Part shown: piece after piece, positions 60,970-64,000 of the stretch
Position numbering within the stretch: position 1 is the stretch's first letter
Layout: the number at the start of each line of letters is the position of its first letter
Source of the DNA: Citricoccus muralis
Lineage (GTDB): Bacteria; Actinomycetota; Actinomycetes; Actinomycetales; Micrococcaceae
Reading direction: 5' to 3'
DNA: 64,000 nt
Assembly (NCBI RefSeq): GCF_029637705.1
Contig: NZ_CP121252.1
Coordinates: 620,001-684,000, forward strand
Translations under genes and position numbers: made by a program
Notes under the pieces: model-generated
What the model was told of the DNA's origin: nothing
Database searches by the model: none
What the model saw: the letters and a program-made list of their open reading frames with translations, nothing else

Positions 60970-61625
60970 AAAGTGACGTCTCTATTCCTGACACCGGCCT
61001 TGAGTTCGCTGCCGAATCCACTGTGGGTCGGCGCGAACAACAGCGCCAGGCGACCCTGCTGGCCCTCCATGAGGCCGCCGTCGCCCAGGTGACGGAGCAG
61101 GGCTACGAAGCTGCCACGATTACCTCCATTTCGGACGCGGCCGGGGTGTCGCGCCGGACCTTCTTCAACTACTACGCCACCAAGGACGAGGCGATCCTCG
61201 GCGTGCTCGAGCCCTCGGTGCCGCCGCAGGTACTGGAGAAGTTCCTGGAAGAAATCGCCGTTGAGCGCGCCCTCGGGCCGGTGGTGCGGCTGCTGATGTC
61301 GGTGATGTCGTCGTCCCGGGTGGGCGGTGAGACCCGCCAGGACCTGATGAGCCTCGCCGGGCTGGCGCCGTCGCTCTCGCACACCCTGAAGCGTTACGCG
61401 GTGCGCGCCGAAGACGTCATCTCCGAGGTGCTCGTAGAACATCTAGCCCACCAGGACGGCGAACCGCGCACCACCCCCGACGTCGCGCACGCGATGGTGA
61501 TGATCGCCGGAACCGCACTGCGTTTCGCCTACGCCAAGAATCCCGACTCGATGATCGATCCGGACTCTCCGGCCCTCGTAGACGCCGTCGAGCTCTTTTC
61601 GACCACGCTCAAGGAAGTACTGTGA
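60963..61625 (+). CDS. TetR family transcriptional regulator
   Basis: 220 residues. The N-terminal HTH (RQQRQATLLALHEAAVAQVTEQGYEAATITSISDAAGVSRRTFFNYYATKDEAIL, residues about 24-78) is classical; the C-terminal ligand domain is helical. GTG 60963 lies within the operator and has no ribosome site, so a leaderless transcript is possible, or a start at GTG 61023. It overlaps the efflux gene by four bases and should repress both genes through the operator. Confidence 0.9.
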   Translation: MQKSDVSIPDTGLEFAAESTVGRREQQRQATLLALHEAAVAQVTEQGYEAATITSISDAAGVSRRTFFNYYATKDEAILGVLEPSVPPQVLEKFLEEIAVERALGPVVRLLMSVMSSSRVGGETRQDLMSLAGLAPSLSHTLKRYAVRAEDVISEVLVEHLAHQDGEPRTTPDVAHAMVMIAGTALRFAYAKNPDSMIDPDSPALVDAVELFSTTLKEVL

Positions 61626-63343
61626 CCGTGACACCTGTCGACGCCGCTGCGACGTCACCGAAGAACTCGCAGCAGAATCCGCAACGGAAACCGCAGCAAT
61701 CCCTGGTCCTGCTCTTCGTGGGGCTACTGCTCACCATGCTGATGGCCTCGCTCAATCAAACCGTGCTGGCCACCGCCCTGCCCACCATCGTGGGTGACCT
61801 GAACGGGGTGAACCACATGTCGTGGGTGATCACCTCGTTCATTCTCGCCTCCACCATCACCATGCCGGTGTATGGGCGCATTTCCGATGTGTTCGGTCGC
61901 CGCCCGGTGATTTTGGTTGCCATCGGGCTGTTCATGATCGGATCGATCACCGGGGCGCTGGCCTCCAGCATTGAGGTGCTGATCGTTTCGCGCGTCATCC
62001 AGGGACTGGGTGGCGGCGGCCTGATGATCCTCTCGCAGGCTGCTATTGCCGACGTCGTGCCGGCGCGGCAGCGCGGTAAATACATGGGGATCATGGGTGC
62101 GGCGTTTGCCGTGTCCTCGGTGGCCGGACCCCTGCTCGGTGGCTGGCTGACCGAGGGTCCGGGCTGGCGCTGGGCGTTCTGGATTAACCTGCCCTTCGGT
62201 GTGCTGGCCATGCTCGCCGTCGCGCTGTTTTTGCCGGCCCCGAAGAAGCTGGGCGCCGACCGCCCGCGCCTGGACTACCTGGGCATGGCCCTGATCGCTG
62301 CGGCCACCACCGCGCTGGTGCTGGCCAGCACTTGGGGTGGCAGCGAATACGAGTGGGGTTCCCCGTTGATCATCGGGTTGTTCGTGGCGGCCGCCGTGCT
62401 GGCGGTGCTGTTCGTCGTCGTCGAGTCGAAGGCAGTCGAGCCCGTGATCCCGTTGAGCTTCTTTGCCGACCGTAACTTCACCCTGACCACCGTGGCCGGG
62501 CTGATTACCGGTGTGGCGATGTTTGGCGCGTTGGGCTACATGCCCACCTACATTCAGATGGTGACGGGTGTGGGTGCGGCGCAGGCCGGGCTGCTGATGG
62601 TGCCGATGATGGGCACCATGTTGCTGACGTCGGTGATCACCGGCATGGTGGTGTCGCGCACCGGGCACTACAAGACGTATCCGGTGGTGGGCACCGTCGT
62701 GGTGGCAGGGTCGCTGGTGTTGCTCTCACAGTTGCAGGCCGACTCCGCGATCTGGATGCTCTGTGGCGCGCTCGGCGTGATGGGTCTGGGGCTGGGTATG
62801 TCCATGCAGATCATGGTGCTGATCGTGCAGAACTCGTTCCCGGTGTCCGTGGTGGGTACAGCGACCGCGGCGAACAACTACTTCCGCCAGGTCGGGGCCA
62901 CACTGGGCTCGGCGGTGGTGGGGTCGCTGTTCATCACGCGACTGCAGGACATCCTGGGGGAGCGGATGGCGTCGTCGGGTGCTGCCGCGGGCGGGTCCTC
63001 CGTGAATAACCTGACGCCGGAGATGGTGCAGCAGCTGCCGGACGCGATGCATGATGTCATTGTCGGGAGCTACAACGAGGCGCTGATGCCGATCTTCCTC
63101 TACATCCTGCCGCTGATGATTGCCGCCGCGGTGCTGTTGCTGTTTGTGCAGCAGAAGCCGCTGGCCACCACGGTGGAGGACGGAGTGCGAGCGACCTCGG
63201 CCGGCTCTCCGGAAACCGGGGCCCTGCCGCTATTGCGCGGTGATGAGGCCGACTCTGACGAGATCGCGGTTGACGACGCCGAGGCGCGTTCCGGACCCTC
63301 ACTCGAGTCCGCTCGCCTGATAAGCCCCTCGAAAACTCGATAA
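61622..63343 (+). CDS. DHA2 family (EmrB/QacA-type) multidrug MFS transporter
   Basis: 573 residues with 14 predicted helices. LNQTVLATALPTIVGDL at the first helix, YGRISDVFGRRPVILV near residue 85 (motif A), SRVIQGLGGGGLMIL and the antiporter motif GPLLGGWLTEGPGWRWAFWINLPFG near residue 165 define the DHA2 group, which exports drugs by proton antiport. The tail is acidic and cytoplasmic. The GTG start overlaps the TetR stop (GTGA). The cognate substrate is probably the TetR ligand. Confidence 0.93.
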   Translation: MTVTPVDAAATSPKNSQQNPQRKPQQSLVLLFVGLLLTMLMASLNQTVLATALPTIVGDLNGVNHMSWVITSFILASTITMPVYGRISDVFGRRPVILVAIGLFMIGSITGALASSIEVLIVSRVIQGLGGGGLMILSQAAIADVVPARQRGKYMGIMGAAFAVSSVAGPLLGGWLTEGPGWRWAFWINLPFGVLAMLAVALFLPAPKKLGADRPRLDYLGMALIAAATTALVLASTWGGSEYEWGSPLIIGLFVAAAVLAVLFVVVESKAVEPVIPLSFFADRNFTLTTVAGLITGVAMFGALGYMPTYIQMVTGVGAAQAGLLMVPMMGTMLLTSVITGMVVSRTGHYKTYPVVGTVVVAGSLVLLSQLQADSAIWMLCGALGVMGLGLGMSMQIMVLIVQNSFPVSVVGTATAANNYFRQVGATLGSAVVGSLFITRLQDILGERMASSGAAAGGSSVNNLTPEMVQQLPDAMHDVIVGSYNEALMPIFLYILPLMIAAAVLLLFVQQKPLATTVEDGVRATSAGSPETGALPLLRGDEADSDEIAVDDAEARSGPSLESARLISPSKTR

Positions 63344-63550
63344 CCCCCTGGCCCTGCAAGCGTCGCTGAGCGGCGCTGGATCTCTTCTTAGGTCCGGTGC
63401 CGTTGCTATCTACGTGTGTCGCACCCCTGTGGAGGGGCCAGCTCCCGCACCAGTCCGCGCACTCCCACACGCCCATTTTTCGCTCACCCGACTTATCCAC
63501 ATTTTAGATCAGCCATTCCCTTAATCGGATCCGTGCACTAGACTTAGTTC

Positions 63551-63566
63551 TAGAACAAACGTACCC
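63551..63566 (+). promoter_or_regulatory. LexA-box-like sequence upstream of the last gene
   Basis: TAGAACAAACGTACCC resembles the actinobacterial SOS box TCGAAC-N4-GTTCGA at eight of twelve fixed positions. 13E12/DUF222 genes of mycobacteria are known LexA targets, which would fit the following gene. A single perfect DnaA-box-like TTATCCACA is at 63493-63501. Confidence 0.3.
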
Positions 63567-63598
63567 GCACATGATCCGACGTCGGAGGGAGCCAGGTC

Positions 63599-64000
63599 AT
63601 GACCAGTGTGGTCTCATCCCCCTTGCTACCCCTGCTCGACGCCCTGGATGACCTCTCCACCGCCGACCTGACCATCCTGCTCACCCAGGGGCTCACCACC
63701 CTCAGCCGCCGCCTCTCCAGTGCTCACGCCCACGATGAGTTCAGCCCGTTCCACCGCGAAGGTGCGGACACCCGCCAGGACTGGGGCACCTCATTCCTGC
63801 CCAACGAACACGGCCACTACACCACCCAGGGAAACAACGACGCCGACGCCATCATTTGCGAGGACCCTGCCGCGTCCCTGCCCAGCATGATCGAGCAGGC
63901 CGCCGTCCTGGGGCGGCTCTGCGAGAACGTCGAGACCGCCCTGGCCGGGATCGTCGGTCGGATCTTCCCGCTGCACGAACAGCGCCTGGAACTGCTCGGC
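63599..64000 (+). CDS. Possible DUF222/13E12-type protein, N-terminal part (cut by window edge)
   Basis: 134 residues are visible from ATG 63599, with GGAGGGA upstream. The opening VSSPLLPLLDALDDLSTADLTILLTQGL and a second helical segment AASLPSMIEQAAVLGRLCENVETALAGIVGRIF suggest the helical N-terminal domain of DUF222 proteins that end in an HNH nuclease domain, but the diagnostic part is outside the window. A LexA-like box upstream is consistent. Treat the family name as tentative. Confidence 0.4.
   Translation, partial: MTSVVSSPLLPLLDALDDLSTADLTILLTQGLTTLSRRLSSAHAHDEFSPFHREGADTRQDWGTSFLPNEHGHYTTQGNNDADAIICEDPAASLPSMIEQAAVLGRLCENVETALAGIVGRIFPLHEQRLELLG

Noticed and set aside
63493-63501. 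Replication origin indicated by a DnaA box
   Set aside because: Only one box is present and no AT-rich unwinding region or dnaA/dnaN gene is near; dnaX alone does not mark oriC.

Overview
High-GC actinobacterial chromosome, most likely a Micrococcaceae-type Micrococcales (inference from gene content and sequence style; not verified by search). The core markers that fit are dnaX next to a small SRP RNA, gluQRS, a RamB-type regulator, an aceA/aceB glyoxylate shunt and a SAM-IV riboswitch, an RNA class typical of Actinobacteria. There are no insertion sequences, prophage genes or CRISPR arrays. Most of the window is catabolic and transport cargo on a housekeeping backbone.

Layout. 1-2.5 kb: 5' part of dnaX, a RutE-like nitroreductase, gluQRS and the SRP RNA. 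2.5-9.7 kb: a Rbs-type sugar ABC operon with a Gfo/Idh/MocA oxidoreductase and a TIM-barrel isomerase, divergent from a ROK regulator. 9.8-14.2 kb: tRNA-Ser(GGA), a DHFR-like protein and a glycine-betaine type ABC transporter. 14.3-18.7 kb: LacI regulator, malate synthase and isocitrate lyase; the RamB-like regulator of such genes lies at 24.6 kb. 19.6-24.4 kb: a class I P450 system (P450, adrenodoxin-type ferredoxin, FAD ferredoxin reductase, IclR regulator, solute-binding lipoprotein) with two matching palindromic operators. 26-37.8 kb: YihY protein, a tctA remnant, etfBA followed by a membrane cytochrome b with a repeat-rich tail, 3-hydroxyisobutyryl-CoA hydrolase, YeiH exporter, a degenerate nuclease-like lipid-anchored or membrane-anchored protein, MFS, DsbA/FrnE and a ThiD-like pyridoxal kinase.

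37.9-46.6 kb is an aromatic-degradation module: 4-oxalomesaconate tautomerase, hydratase and aldolase (GalD, GalB and GalC type), a type I (VOC-fold) extradiol dioxygenase, a LigM-type tetrahydrofolate-dependent O-demethylase and a binding protein. It is controlled by a GntR and a LysR regulator. The 12-bp palindrome ATTGTCAACAAT or a one-base variant occurs in three of its promoters. Together the genes could take an O-methylated gallate-type compound to pyruvate and oxaloacetate, with the VOC enzyme as the candidate ring-opening step.

46.6-55 kb is a second catabolic operon (NitT/TauT-type ABC transporter, IlvD/Edd-family dehydratase, FAD oxidoreductase, two-subunit aconitase X) with an IclR regulator upstream. 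The aconitase X large subunit has an in-frame amber codon. 55-64 kb: an orphan HsdR_N-like nuclease, a SAM-IV riboswitch in front of two SfnB/DszC-like flavin monooxygenases, a queuosine-precursor-type transporter, a TetR/DHA2 drug-efflux pair and the start of a possible DUF222 protein. Coordinates of regulatory sites were read by eye; functions are inferred from motifs and context.
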